In this document: piece by piece, positions 13,335-25,636 of the stretch
Layout of the letters: each line of letters starts with the position of its first letter
Numbering within the stretch: position 1 is the first letter of the stretch
Source: Isoetes taiwanensis
Taxonomy: Eukaryota > Streptophyta > Lycopodiopsida > Isoetales > Isoetaceae
Direction of reading: 5' to 3'
Length of the DNA stretch: 64,000 nt
NCBI GenBank assembly: GCA_021234155.1
Contig: JAJEKV010000035.1
Span: 5,843,999 to 5,907,998 of the forward strand
Notes under the pieces: generated by a model
Databases searched by the model: none
Told to the model about the DNA's origin: nothing
The model's input: the letters and a program-made list of their open reading frames with translations, nothing else
Translations under genes and position numbers: made by a program

Positions 13335-13719
13335 CGGGGATAGGTTCAATGCGTATCGTTTTATCACGTCACGTATTTTTTCGTTTGATCTGGCACAAAT
13401 TTGGCGTTTAATCGTCAAAAATCGTCAAAATTTTCGGCATCGAAAAATTTGGCGTAAAGCGAAACCTGTTTAAACTTGCGAAAACCCAGCGTATGAAACA
13501 ACCGGTTTAAACTTACAGCGAAAAAAAAAAATCTTGAAGGTTTAAACTACAGCGAAAAAGTTTCAGCGTAAAGCGAAAGCGGAAAGGTTTAAACTTCTGC
13601 GAAATTTTTTCCGGCCGGCGAGTATAAAATACAAAAAATACGTATTTTTCCCCAAAATACGTATTTTTGGACTTTATACGTCTGAAAAAATAATTTCATA
13701 CGTACAGAACCTATCCCTG
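13335..13719. mobile_element. hAT-like MITE, 385 bp
   Basis: Terminal inverted repeats CGGGGATAGGTTC (left) and GAACCTATCCCTG (right, the complement of CAGGGATAGGTTC) bound the element. The 8-base ATACAAAA occurs at 13326-13333 and again at 13720-13727, the right length for a hAT target duplication, with one extra G before the left terminus. The CAGGG-type terminus is also typical of hAT elements. The interior has no coding capacity. It holds four TTTAAAC motifs and two copies of AAATACGTATTTTT. Confidence 0.7.
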
Positions 13720-14224
13720 ATACAAAATGTAACCTTAGATCGCTCCAAAGACGCCTGGGATGCTTGCTAGAACTAGATGTGAAGCGGCCAAGCTCTTGTT
13801 GCCTCAGCCAAGAATATTTGAAGCGGCTAGGGTTTTGGATGTCAGGGTTTTTGCTTCAATTCGAACCTTTGTAGGTACAATTAACTTTTTTTTTTTTTGG
13901 CCAACGTCGATATTGACCGTTTTGTCGGTATATCCGTCGATCATCGACGTTGCTCTGTAATATTTCCGAAACAGGGCGGAAAACCCGTGACCTATTTCGA
14001 GCAAGCAAGAAACTTGGAGGAGCATTTATTCCGGCGATTTTTGGCGCCCATCGGTCTTGAAGCCCATTTCCTTTGCCAAGCAAGCTCCAGAAGGTATGTG
14101 CTTGGATCAACCATCTCTTTTTGAATCCATGCTTGTTTTTCCAAGTTTTAGGGATTTATGTTCTTGTTGTTTGTTCTTCCCATTCTCATCAATCTTGGCC
14201 TCTTTTAGTTAATTCTTCCATCCC

Positions 14225-14585
14225 CTTTCCATTTTGATCCCTTCCAATGTTTCTATCCTCATATTTGCCATGCCTTTTTTTATTCTTGCTTCTTTGCTCT
14301 TCCAAATTCTTGCTTCTTCTTCCTTCTTCCAAATCCCTCCCTCTTCTATATTCTTTTCCGAATTCTTACATCCCTTTCTCTCATCATCTCTTCCTCTATT
14401 TCTTCTTCTTCTTCTATTTCTTCTTCATCATCCTCCTCCACTTTTTCTTCTTCTTCCTCCTCCTCCTCCTCCATTCTTCTTCTTGAATTCTTTTTCACCA
14501 TTCGTTTTCCTCTTGATTCTTCCTCTATTATTTTCTTGATCGATGAAGGGCGGCTTCCTTTGTTTTTGTTTTTTCTTTTTAATGC
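14225..14585. repeat. Pyrimidine-rich (TTC/TCC) low-complexity tract
   Basis: About 350 bases are almost all C and T on the plus strand, mostly TTC and TCC triplets. Long phenylalanine, leucine and serine frames here are artefacts of composition. Nothing else is recognised. Confidence 0.85.
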
Positions 14586-14599
14586 AAGGTCGATGAGCG

Positions 14600-17190
14600 A
14601 CCTTGCAATGTTTTATTTCTTACTTAGTTTAATATTTTTTTTTCTAACCATTGGATGTCTTGTTTTGCATGCATAACTCCTAACAAAATCGTTGCTTTTT
14701 GCGAGCGACAACGAACACCTTGTACTTATTCGGGTAAAAATTTATTTTTAATACGTTTAAGTTTAATGCTTTGTTTAGGTTTAAAAACTTGGGGAGACTT
14801 GGGCAAGGGGCATGGTGGAGCTCCACCTTGAGTGGAGGGACTAAGTGCTTCGGGTCCAAGCTCACCTACTACTCTTGTAAATTTATTTGCTAATGTATTT
14901 AGGTTAATCCACGAATCCTTTTTTTCTTTGTATTTTTTTATGCATTGCCGATAAAATTGTCTAGAACGTTGTGTAACTAGTAAATATTTAAAGACATTTG
15001 TAAGTCGAGCCATGTTAATATCGTCAAACTTTTATTCTGTCAATATAATAAAACAAAGCTTGTTAAATGTGCAATGAAGTTTCTATGTAATTAAGGTTTC
15101 TTAATTTCTTAATATGTCATTCAACACACTCAATATTAATAACTTAGGGGTACTTGTGCATGTCCAGCAATCATGAGCTTTAGTCGCGTGACCTACTATG
15201 GGTTGCCAACCCTGTTACTTTGGTGGATTGACAACATTCTTGATGACAACAAACCAGCGTTAAGCCCGTTTGGGGAAGTACTTGGTTGGGGCGTAATCCG
15301 CCACCGCCACCTAAACCATTTTGCGGATTTGGTATGCATTATTAGCTAGGTTAACATTTTGGTTAGTAGTTTATTTCTAATATATTCTAATAAATATTTT
15401 TCCAAATGTAGGGTGCATATCCACCATTGTTCTTTTCTTCGTGTGCTTGGGTTGCACCCTTATATTTGGGGCTGTTTGGGTATCAACCCGGGGGCATAAC
15501 CGCATCCCAAGAAGAAGAAAGGCGAGGGCTCATCTCGAGGGGCGAGGATCCCACGATCTCGAGTATGGATCTCCGTCATATCGCGTCTGGTCTCGGCTGG
15601 GGAAAAGCACACCACCCAAGCGGGTCGGTTTCGGCGTCAGCGTTGTCGCTGAAGAATTAAGCCAAAGGGCCTGGGCGCCAACTAGAGGCGAGGGTGTTCC
15701 TTCGACATAGCTTTGCCTACAGCTTGGCGAATATCGAGGTGAACCTCGGGAACCTCGAAGGGCGTCGGTAATGAGGATCGGCTGGCAAAATAAGGTCCCA
15801 GACTTTCCTCTTGAGCCCGACTAGAGCTTACGGACCGCCAGCGAGCGTGCACACCACTTCTTATATGAGTGAGTTCGTCTTCAATTCACGTAATTTATGG
15901 TTCACTAACACTTATTCATATGTATTAACTTTGAAGTCGATTTTTCTTTGTTGAGTGAAGCGAACACAAGTTTCGCTTTGGGCACTACTAAAGATGGAGA
16001 GGAATTTCATACGAGACTGAATGCCCTCACGAACAACATTGTTACCAACATCCACAAAGGGTACTTGGAGGGATGACTCATTTGATCTGAGAGAAAATAG
16101 AACTAAGGAATAGGCTAGAGGAGGAATATCGAGCTCAAAGCAGGGAGAGATGTCCACGAAGGCTGTGATGAAGGGAGCTGAAAGTCAACATGTTAAAGCC
16201 ATGAGGTATTACCTTCCCTTGTTCTTAATCGTGATCAATATCGTACTCATGTTTGATTTCACGTTATCGGAACCACGACCGAAGAAAGCCCGATAAAACA
16301 TCTTTGATATGGAAAATGTCAGATAGAAGAAGCGGACTTCGACCCCATTGGATGAGCGAAGCGTCATTAAGTAGTACATCTCTAATGCTTAGCACAAATT
16401 AAGTAGGCGTATATCTAGATTAATATAAAGGGACTAAGGACTTGTGTTGTTGCGGTCTTGCAAAGGCCAACATATTGTCGTGAGAGTAATGGCGGCAACT
16501 TCGGCCCGACTTTGGCGGCAAAGATACGGCGAGAATCGGGCGTTATGCTACCAACATATTTGGATCTGGTGGTTATAGTAATTTTAACGACTTGTGCCAA
16601 ACAATCCTTAAGCGGCCCGTGACTAGAGATGATGCGAAAGGGCTAATCGATTGGGCAATCTCGTGACCATCAAATCGCTCTTGGTGAAAAGGGTGATGTA
16701 TGTATTATTCACTACATAATTCTTTGCAAAGTATTTAGCTTTAAGCTTAGGTGATATGTTTTCATGGCGGGGACGAGGGAAGGCGAGAGGTCATACGGTG
16801 GCGGCTTGAACTCTTCGATTTTTTATGTTATGTCTCGCTATTCTCCAACTCCAAGTGTGGTGAATAGACTTTCACGTATTTTGTAGTTCAATGATACATT
16901 AACTTTTTGTTGAATATGATTTTGAAAGTATATTTTCTCACTACTTTTTATATTTTGATTCATTATGCGCCTCGATACCTAAGTCTATTTTAAGAGCGAT
17001 CTTTAATTGATTAATTTAGATTTTAATTGATTAATTTAGATTTTAGTTGTTTTTAATTAGATTTTTATTGATTAATTTAGATTTCTCCAAATATTTTATT
17101 TGATAAATAAAATTGAAGTCTTTACAACTTAATATGTCTTAAATTGCACCTATTAAATTTTTTAATTTTTTTAATTTTTAAATTTTTTAA
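14600..17190. other. CACTA interior with unrecognised coding remnants
   Basis: No intact gene. Around 15430-15710 and 15950-16190 some frames have protein-like composition, such as RNRLEEEYRAQSREMSTKA near 16090-16160, interrupted by stops. These may be remains of the element's own genes. From 16960 to 17190 the DNA becomes very AT-rich with the direct repeat ATTGATTAATTTAGATTTT. Confidence 0.35.
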
Positions 17191-17194
17191 TATT

Positions 17195-17636
17195 TAGAGG
17201 CGTCGATGCTTTCGGCGTCCACCATAACTACGCCACGGCATGGTAGCGGCGTGGGTTTGCCCCGTCACCACCAGCGAGCGTCGATCATCGGCGTCTGGCG
17301 TCACGCTGCATGCCGTGTACGCGCCGCCGCATTGAACCTCAGCGTGGCGCCACCATAGTACGCCCGGTGAGCGTCGATCATCGGCGTTCGATTGAAAGGC
17401 GACAACGGCTGGGCGGCGGCGTGGCATCGCATGCGTCACGGCCGTCGATGATCGGCGATTAATCGTCGACCATCGATACCGCCATTCGACCGCGTATTTC
17501 GGCGGTTTTGGTCGGCGATCGGCGGTCGTCGGTCGATATAGAGGTTAGCCGTCGACCTTTGAGCGTCGATGATCGATGTTGCATCGGCGTTCAAAGGTCG
17601 ATATAGGCGTCGAAAAGGCTCAAGCGTTTTGTAGTG
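17195..17636. repeat. CACTA right subterminal palindromic repeats and terminus
   Basis: Variants of GCGTCGATCATCGGCGT, GTCGATGATCGGCG and GTCGACCATCGATACC are packed into about 400 bases before the AAGCGTTTTGTAGTG end. They are related to the left-end units but with ATCGGC in place of ATCGAC in many copies. Confidence 0.72.
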
Positions 17637-17639
17637 GAT

Positions 17640-18690
17640 TACCCTACGTTAAAGCTGATTTACTTGCATTACGCTCATGTTTACTTGCATTACGGCTGAT
17701 CTTTATCGGCTGCCCTACTTCAAGAATCAAAGCGCCCCTTGTTTCCGCGTTACGGGGAAGGACCTTTTGGTGCGACATTCACGGCATGTCAATCGGCGGT
17801 ATGGAGCCTCGTTGACATGCTAGGAATGTCGACAAAAATCATCTATATCATCGCAACCGGATCTGCGAAAGTTCTTGGATTCCCATTGTATTTTCATAGG
17901 TTGCCCGAAGGGCAAACCCCTGGGAGGTGGGTTAATGGAGTATTCTGTCAGATGCCGCTGGATGTGCCATTTGGAGGGTCCATACTGAAAAATGGGCCTG
18001 CATTTTTCAGCGTGAATAAGCGGTTTCCTTGTTGTCCATTTGCGTTACGCATGTTAGGGCGACATACGCCTATCCATTATCTGTGCTCCGCAGTTTGATC
18101 TTGGGTGTTGATATTAGCTCTGCTCTTGTGTGCTTGGGTGCATAAAGGGCTGCCTTGTTCTGCCCCCTATGCTCCTTGCTTAGGGGTCATAGCCATTTGC
18201 TTTTCCGCCGAGAAGCAAGGGAAATAGTTCCAAGACTTGGGGATCATTCTGCTCTAATGCCCTTTTCTTGGGTTTAATCGATGTCTTAATATCTCCAACA
18301 AGGGACTAAAAGCTCTTCTGATTTCATGGCTAGAGTCTTATTACTCAACTTTACTTTTAATGCTCTATCTTCAAAAACATAAGGCAAGGTATAAGTATAA
18401 AGTTACTAGCTTATGAGTCCCATGCTACTTTGTGTGCTTATAATCTTTGATTTTGAATGGATTGACCTCTAGTTTCAAGTCCCAAATCATAGTTTTCTAA
18501 GAGTTCAGAATATATGTCACAGTTCAGTTCAGAATATATGGATTCAGTTCTACCACAATTAGGGCAAGCCAGCATTTTATCCTTTGGGAAGCTTCATTTT
18601 ATATCCTCTACAAATTCATTCTAGCATTCACCTTTATTGTTGATACAAACACATATATACTAGACAATCTTTTATCAATTGGCACTTATT
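17640..18690. other. Flank right of the CACTA element, no firm gene
   Basis: The TTTACTTGCATT repeats of the left flank resume here (GATTTACTTGCATTACG and ATGTTTACTTGCATTACGG). A frame of 119 codons from 17739 to 18098 is open but has no motif I recognise. I would not call it a gene. Confidence 0.4.
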
Positions 18691-19240
18691 TTACCATAAA
18701 ACTTTGATGTAGTTATGATATAAAAAAAGAAACTAGTGGTATTAAAATTGCAAAAGAGGTCTAATCTGCCATTTGGTTTTGTAACTAATCTGGACTATTT
18801 CGATGCCAACAAGTGGGCAAATAATTCTAAGCAACTAGATGCAGAATGTTCAAGGCTATCAAATGCTAGGTTGGTATTTCCTTCATGTAATTTTGAAGAA
18901 TGCCAATTCTCTTCTAAGCCAGAACACAAATATGTGAAAGAGAGCGGGACAGAAGCTCAAACTGAGCTGAGAAGAAAGTTGCACAAGCAACTGCACAATC
19001 TTCTTGTTCTTTGAAAGAGGCTGAAATTCTTAACTTAAACGAAATGGCAGATTCTCTCATGCAGAATATGGAAATGACGTTGTTCTTTTATCTCTTGGGA
19101 CTTGCTTGCCATACAATTTTAATGTGGTTAGGATATAAGGAGGAGTATAGTTGTATTGCAATTGCAAGAGATTTCTAATCTTCCATTTAGCTTTGGAACT
19201 AATCTAGACTATATGGATGACAACAAGTGGAACAAGGTGA
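18690..19240 (+). repeat. Diverged direct duplication of about 140 bp, 420 bp apart
   Basis: A block around 18690-18830 (TTGCAAAAGAGGTCTAATC, then CTAATCTGGACTATTTCGATG) recurs diverged around 19110-19235 (TTGCAAGAGATTTCTAATC, then CTAATCTAGACTATATGGATG). The first copy lies in a frame of 92 codons (18736-19014) with ordinary protein-like composition (KPEHKYVKESGTEAQTELRR), which may be a worn exon. I do not recognise it. Confidence 0.45.
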
Positions 19241-19617
19241 CAAATCAAACACACTAATGACCTGCATTTGCATAATAAAAAAGAATCTTTTAAAGATTTC
19301 CTAAAGTATGCGTGAATTCTGCTACTTTTGGGGGGTCATTTAACAAAATGGACCTCCATTTGTGATTTCAAGTGTTATTTTTGGGCTAGATTAAGAAAAG
19401 TGGACGTCTTCTTAATGGCAGCGCACCAGAAAATCGACAAAATGAAAACATCACCAGAATAATAAAATTAGCAAAGAGAAAAAAGCATAAAATCAAGGGT
19501 CTTAACCATGGCCTTAAGCAAAAATAAACACAAGCCGTATACAAATGGTAGAAATAAGGTGCAAGCACGACAAATTATCACCAACGATAATTGTTACAAG
19601 AAATTTATCGCAGCAAC
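19241..19617. other. Short unremarkable stretch
   Basis: No gene recognised. At 19594 there is an imperfect extra copy of the TACAAGAAATTTATCG terminal motif that begins the inverted repeat at 19620. Confidence 0.4.
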
Positions 19618-19619
19618 CG

Positions 19620-19663
19620 CTACAAGAAATTTATCGTGGCAGCCAAGGCCGCCGCGAACATTT
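19620..19663 (+). repeat. Left 44 bp inverted repeat, CACTA-type terminus
   Basis: Begins CTACAAGAAATTTATCGTGG and continues with CAGCCAAGGCCGCC and GCGAACATTT. It matches the complement of 26740-26783 at 43 of 44 positions. The start resembles the plant CACTA consensus CACTACAAGAAA with the first bases altered (CCGCTACAAG). Confidence 0.7.
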
Positions 19664-22364
19664 ATCTTACCCGACCCTATGTGTATAGAGGTGGGTGAGT
19701 ATGATAAAGAATCCTTTTATAGAATTTGTTGTGGTTCAAGTGGCAAAAAAGAGATTACAGATGTTTAAAATGCTTCGGTGAGTATTAAATTGAAGTATTA
19801 AAGAATCTGCATTTCGAGATGCTTATGTGAATGCTTAGGTGAGTACTAAATTAAAGTATTAAAGAATCTACATTTCGAGATGTTTATGTCAGTACTAAAA
19901 TAGGGTACCAACAAAGTAAAGGTTGTCCTTGGAATGCTTTATGCAACTTAAAATGAAGCTCTTAGTTTATGTAGCAACGTTGTTGTTGATGTAAACATTC
20001 ACCTTCACTTGAATGCTTTCCCTTGGATCAATTATAACTCTCTTATTTTTTCCAATTATTTTGTTTGCAGACATTGCATGGACTCATCAGATGCAATAGT
20101 TGTGTGCTTATAGTGGTGTGGGGGAAGCCACGATGGTGGATGGTGGCAGTGGAATAGGTTCCATCCAGTATCTGTCTTGGAAATAGCAACCTTTTAGGCA
20201 ACGTATTTACCCTGATTCTTAGATAGATAGAGTCCACTACTAAGGGAAAAGGCCTTTATTTGTTCATTATTTTTTTTTTAAAAGTAACAATGCCATGGCA
20301 GCCGTCTCTCAAACTAGTCTTGAAGGGCCCCAATCTTCTCTGGTTGCTCAATCTTCTCTGTGAGTCGAACCCGCATACCTATTAGCTGTATAATTTGAGA
20401 AATTGGATAAAAACTAGAGGTGTAGTATCTTCATGTGCTTTTGCATCTTTTAGGTTTCTCTTGCTGATGACCTTTTATACTGTATTTTTAAATGGAACAC
20501 ATTAGAGGCTGGGTATTAACTGACTTCACTAGCTGGATAGAGGCAAGTTAGCATGTTCCCATGAGCCAGTGCATACCCCATTCAAAAAGTTATTTCTCGA
20601 CAACTTCTTGAACACTTTGCCCTATTTTGCCTATATGAGTTACCTCCTGTTAACATGAAGAGCATTCAGCGGGATCATGAAGGCATGCATCCACACCATT
20701 TTTGCAACAAACTGACATCTCTGGGCCAAGTTTGTCGGACCAGGCCCTAGAGTTGTTCCAGTACCTGTTACCCTTGATGCCTTGTGAGTGAAGTCTGCTT
20801 AAGATTGTCAAAGTTGCTAGGCAGACTGAGATACCTGAAGCATGATTGCAAGTCCCTGTTTTCTTTTCCTTTATTTAATGGCAGTTTGAGATTAATATAT
20901 CATATGATGCTTAAAACAACACATGATGATTAAACAACACATAATCATACAACATGGGAAGGAGATGTCTGTCGCTCTTAGGTTAGCTGTAGCTATGTTT
21001 TTCTATGCATTGATCCAAATGTACTTATCTTCACATGCTTGTGGCTGATATAAGATGGCAAAAGCACATAGAAGGCTGATGATGTAATGGAGGCCATAAA
21101 AATACCTACTGGGAAAAGGAAATTTGAAGACGAATGGAGGCATTGTCTGTCTTGTGCTATAGGCCCATTCAAGGGTCGAGCCAATTGTTTTTTATTTGAA
21201 GCTCTATGAATATGAAGTTAAAATGATTTCATTAACCATAAATCGATGCTGCAAGGAATGATCATGCAGTTGATCAGAGGTATGCTTAAGAATCAATTGT
21301 GTAAGCGATTACGACGCACAAGATGGCTCTATAAAACCCTAAAATGGACTCTTGATGTGGCATGCTATCCCACCACCCAACCACGAGCCCTCAGCCAAGA
21401 CACAGCTGCTCTAGAGGTCTCCCCCGAGCAACTATATAGCATGCACGCCCCTTCGGTCCCTCTTTGGACCAAAGCCTTCTTTGGACAAAAGCCCAACGGT
21501 CCCAAAGGCCCACATGGGCATCATAGTATCAGACTGTGAGAATGTATGTTTAGCAAGCTTGGAGCCCTCATCAAGATTATATGAGATAATAACTATTCGG
21601 CCACTGTCTCTTTGCTGTTGTTTTTATGGCAAGGTTGAACAACAAGGTGGAATGTCGTTTCTCATCTCCATGTGTATTAGTTGGGCACGGCAATGAATGC
21701 AAACACTTCATAATCACTGAGCCCAACCTTCCCCAAGAACATTAATCAAACGACAGGAAAGATTACATGCACCTATACTTGGCAGCCTTATAACAGAACA
21801 TTAATCCAACGTCAAGACAAGTGCATGCACCTGTATTTTGCAATTGTTTGTCCAGTAATTTCATATTCATGTGAGAATACTAACTTTGGATCTCCTAATT
21901 GCATTCAATTCAGACACACAAAATGCAGCACATATTCCTCACTCAAAAGGGCCCCTTGTATTCATGGAGGGCGCTCATGCGTCCATTGGAGGGCACTTAG
22001 GGTTTCAGCCCTGCTCTTTTGCTCATAACTCGGGATTCCGGTGTCAGATTCAGGTGTTCTTGGGCTCGTTGGAAAGCTTATCGAACGAGCTTTCCGTCGG
22101 TGTATGATTTGTATGGTGTTTCCTCTGTTTTTGTCGACGGAATCCACCTGCGGTGCTAGGGTTTGGCTGCAGTTTTCTTTCTTTTGGCCATAACTTATGT
22201 ATCTGGTGGCAGTTTTGTGTGTGTTTGGGCTTGTTGGAAAGCTCCTTTAGCACTCCATCCAATGGTGTTTAAGCTTTCCAGAGATTGGCCTGCTGGGAAG
22301 GACGGTTCAGCTCTGAAACTTCGGCTTCTGAAACTTTGCACACCAACGAACGACTTCCAGATAA

Positions 22365-24240
22365 GTTTTCGGTTTCATTTTGAATCAAGGCAATGACCAA
22401 TTCTGTTAGCTTGGGGTAGCATATATTTTGATTTCAAGACATTGCATTTAGTAAAGACATTTTCTGGCATGTTAGTCACTCTAATTTGCTCTCTACTTTT
22501 CTCTGGCTTTGAGATTTCTTTAGCTCTTAAGTTTATAAAAGAGATCAACTACTTCTAGTTTATATTCAGACACAAATTAGAGAATACAACAGAGGCTATG
22601 GGTTGCATAGGCAAGGCAAATGCATTTGAGTAAAAGGTGGACGGAATAAGTTACGGGACAGAGAGGATCGACCTCCGCCCAGTACACCCGGGGATAGCTA
22701 GCTGGACCCCCTGGCAGTAATCAGGACCACTATAAACTCCGCCATAGAATAACGACCCGGCCGCGAAAAGACACAATCATTATACAAGTGTGGTATTTGT
22801 AGTAAAAAAGGAGATTGGGATCGCTTCTGATTTGAAGGGTCTAACCCGCCCGTAGGCGAGGGATAGCGAGGGCCACGACCCTCAAGCGGTTCGGATCACC
22901 AAAATGGTGAAGGAGTAAATAATAGCTTACAAGTGCTCTTACATCAAGTGCTTGAGGATGTGTTGCAGATTATGTGAAGACACCTATAGAATAATCAAAA
23001 ACCATGTTTGGGACTCTACAAAAGTTTTGCCAAGCTGCTTGAGAATGTCAACAAAAGTGGAGCAGGGGAATAGCACAATCAATTATCTTTGCGAGGCCTT
23101 CAAAAACTTCGAAGATGAGGGCGTTCATCTAATCGGGGCGTTTGCATATTCAAGCGGCGGCGGCGGCGGCATCAATTAAGGGCGGCAAAATCACGGGTTC
23201 CAAATGGTGGTATTCAAATGGAGTTTCAAATGGAGTTTCTTACGCTAGGATGACCCAGGCTACAGGACTCTGAGGATCTTGTAAAAGATAAGAAGCGCTT
23301 TTGTAAGATTTGCACCGCAGACGAATGGCTTCGGATAAGTTTCTGTTTCATTTTGAATCAAGGCAATGACCAATTCTGTTAGCTTGGGGTAGCATATATT
23401 TTGATTTCAAGACATTGCATTTAGTAAAGACATTTTTACGGTATGTTAGTCACTCTAATTTGCCCTCTATTTTTCTCTCACGGTTGTGAGATTTCTTTAG
23501 CTCTTAAGTTTATAAAAGAGATCAAACATTTCTAAAAGAAAGTATGGAGTAGAGATGTATATATGATATGTATGAGCATGAGATGTATAGATGTGCGGAT
23601 ACAATCTAATAAGCGGTGAAAAGGAGAAGATGGTGCAAATAGGGAGTGAGTGATGGGACAGGAGAGGCGGGCGTCTTCGCCATCCACCGGGGGCGAGTGG
23701 GGGTAATTAGCCTGCCCGGTGGTGCCTTGTACTAAGCTTCTGAGACACCAAGCTATCCGGCCCGGAGATACAACAGACCACAAAGGATGGGCCGAAAGGA
23801 AGCGAATAAACAAAGGGAACCGGGGGTAGATGGTGCAAATAGGGGGAGGCAAAGCTATGGGACGGAGAGGCGGGCGTCTCGCCATACACCGAGGCGAGTG
23901 GGAAATAGCCCACCGGCTGGTGCCTACCACTAAGCAGCAGACATCAACTTCTCTGCCCCATAAAATGCGTATACAAGTGTGGTATTTGTAGTAAAAAGGA
24001 GACAAGTGTAGTGAAGGAGTAAATACTTGACTTACAAGTGCTCTTACATCAAGTGCTTGAGGATATGTTGCAGATTATGTGAAGACATCTATAGAATAAT
24101 CAAAAACCATGTTTGGAACTCTACAAGAAGTTTTGCCAACTGCAGAATGGCCAACAAAAGTGGAACAGGGAATAGCACAATCAATTATCTTTGCGAGGCC
24201 TTCAAAAGCTTCGAAGATGAGGGCGTTCATCTAATCGGTT
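22365..24240 (+). repeat. Tandem duplication, unit about 1.0-1.1 kb
   Basis: Two blocks are repeated in the same order. Block A (TGAATCAAGGCAATGACC to TATAAAAGAGATCAA) is at about 22365-22560 and 23338-23538. Block B (GTGTGGTATTTGTAGTAAAA to GAGGGCGTTCATCTAATCGG) is at about 22785-23140 and 23968-24240. Block B keeps a similar open frame in both copies (RIIKNHVW, GNSTINYLCEAF) despite base changes, so it may derive from a real exon. A GC-rich motif (GAGAGGCGGGCGTC, CGCCAT) is repeated twice more at about 23655 and 23865. Family unknown; block A contains TATAAAAG and could be an LTR fragment. Confidence 0.7.
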
Positions 24241-25470
24241 TTTCATTTGAATTGAATAGCTAGTAACACACAAAAAAGGGAAGGGTGATACCACTATCGC
24301 ATAATCACGGATGATTGATCTTTTCATTCTTTTATCATCATTAGGTATAAATATAGATTGGTTGTTGTAGGCTATGAAATTGAATGGTCTCTTTGCACAA
24401 TGCATCAGTTCTATCAACATAGTATATGCATGCTATGTATGAAATTAGGAAGTTTCTTTAGACGCTTTACACTCATATAAATTTGGACTATTAGGCATTT
24501 GACTACATAAAAATTTGGGAATTGTGTTAACATAGTGTAGTTAGAATATTTCAAGATGGTGTATAAATGTGGACCTTTGGACCGCGTGATGTTATGTTAA
24601 TGATAATTACTACACACTCATAGCTCGGTTGGAACTCTAATCAATACTAATCGGTTTAGTTTAGAGTTTTTGCAGCCCTAACAATAATGGCGTGGGAAAA
24701 AACCAAAATCGAATGGCCGGAAAAGCGGATCTGATAATATCTTGTGCATTAGTGAGCCCATTACTATTAAGGTTTTCCTCGAAAACCCGCCGGAGGGGTT
24801 TTTAATCGATAGTGTCGGCGTCACTAATAGATAGAGCAGAGTGAATATGTCGACTATGTGACTCAGGAAAAATAGAAGACGAAGCACGTATGGTCAAGGA
24901 ATGCCCGTTGCAATCTAAATGCAGCGGAGTGTGCCATGTGTAGCTATCCCAGCATCATCAATCATCAAGGGAAGTTCGAGGTTTGGATTTCGGGCTTTGT
25001 TGGATAGATCGGAGATGGCCAGTAAGGCCTATATCATATACTGCAGATCCATTGTGTTCTATTCCTTTGTTTCTTTGCCTTTTTGTGCCTGACATTCATT
25101 CTTTTGGAGGAAGAGGAGGAAGCGGCGGACTTAAAACGCAAGCCGCGGCGGTGTGGCCCGCCGTTCTGCGGTAGTATCATTCCTTATCAGACCACACAAT
25201 CAGCCGCCCACGTCGTTTCTTGCACCAAATCTAAACCCTTTGGCAGGTTGTAGAGGTTAGATTTGCTCCTTTTTCTGGATTTAAAACCCATTGATGACAT
25301 TCTCAGTTTGTTTCTGTATCCATGTTTCAATAGATGAAAGGGCAATTCCTTTCAGGGTTTGTATCTCATTGGAGCTTGAGCAAGATCTGAGATATGTTTT
25401 GCCCACTATGCTTCTATTGGCTACTTGGCTATAACAGCGAGGATAAAAGTCTGAAAAAATGCATCAAGAA

Positions 25471-25636
25471 GCCAATTATAAGGCCGGATCTTTTAAGCCT
25501 GAATCCTTTCCCTTTGTGGCTAATGCGATGTTCGTGCTTCTGTTTTTATCTAAGCCAATTATAAGGCCGCATCTTTTAAGCCTGAATCCTTTCCCTTTGT
25601 GACTAATGCGATGTTCGTGCTTCTGTTTTTATCTGT
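25471..25636 (+). repeat. Perfect-like 83 bp tandem duplication
   Basis: The 83-base unit beginning GCCAATTATAAGGCCG and ending TGTTTTTATCTAA occurs twice back to back (25471-25553 and 25554-25636) with only about two differences. No function apparent. Confidence 0.85.

Larger units (their letters stand above)
2020..17636. mobile_element. CACTA (En/Spm-type) DNA transposon, 15.6 kb
   Basis: The left end reads CACTACAAAGGGATC and the right end reads AAGCGTTTTGTAGTG, an inverted terminal pair of CACTA type. The flanking three bases are GAT at 2017-2019 and GAT at 17637-17639, matching the 3 bp target-site duplication of this superfamily. Both ends are followed inwards by several hundred bases of short palindromic repeats (CGTCGATCATCGACG and relatives), as expected for transposase-binding subterminal regions. 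The interior holds a 9.8 kb tandem array, a hAT-like MITE, a pyrimidine tract and scattered coding remnants. I could not recognise an intact TNP2-type transposase, so the element is probably non-autonomous or decayed. The call rests on termini, duplication and subterminal structure, all visible directly. Confidence 0.88.

Noticed and set aside
14234-14539. 101-codon hydrophobic frame, superficially a membrane protein
   Set aside because: It lies in a TTC/TCC low-complexity tract and the amino-acid pattern follows composition only.
20330-20395. Possible minus-strand tRNA (GAGTCGAACCCGCATACC resembles a T-arm)
   Set aside because: The stem around the TTCGA-like core does not pair, and no acceptor or anticodon arm could be drawn.
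23532-24005. 157-codon minus-strand frame
   Set aside because: It crosses a GC-rich duplicated motif and contains no recognisable domain. The two copies of the motif do not keep the frame.
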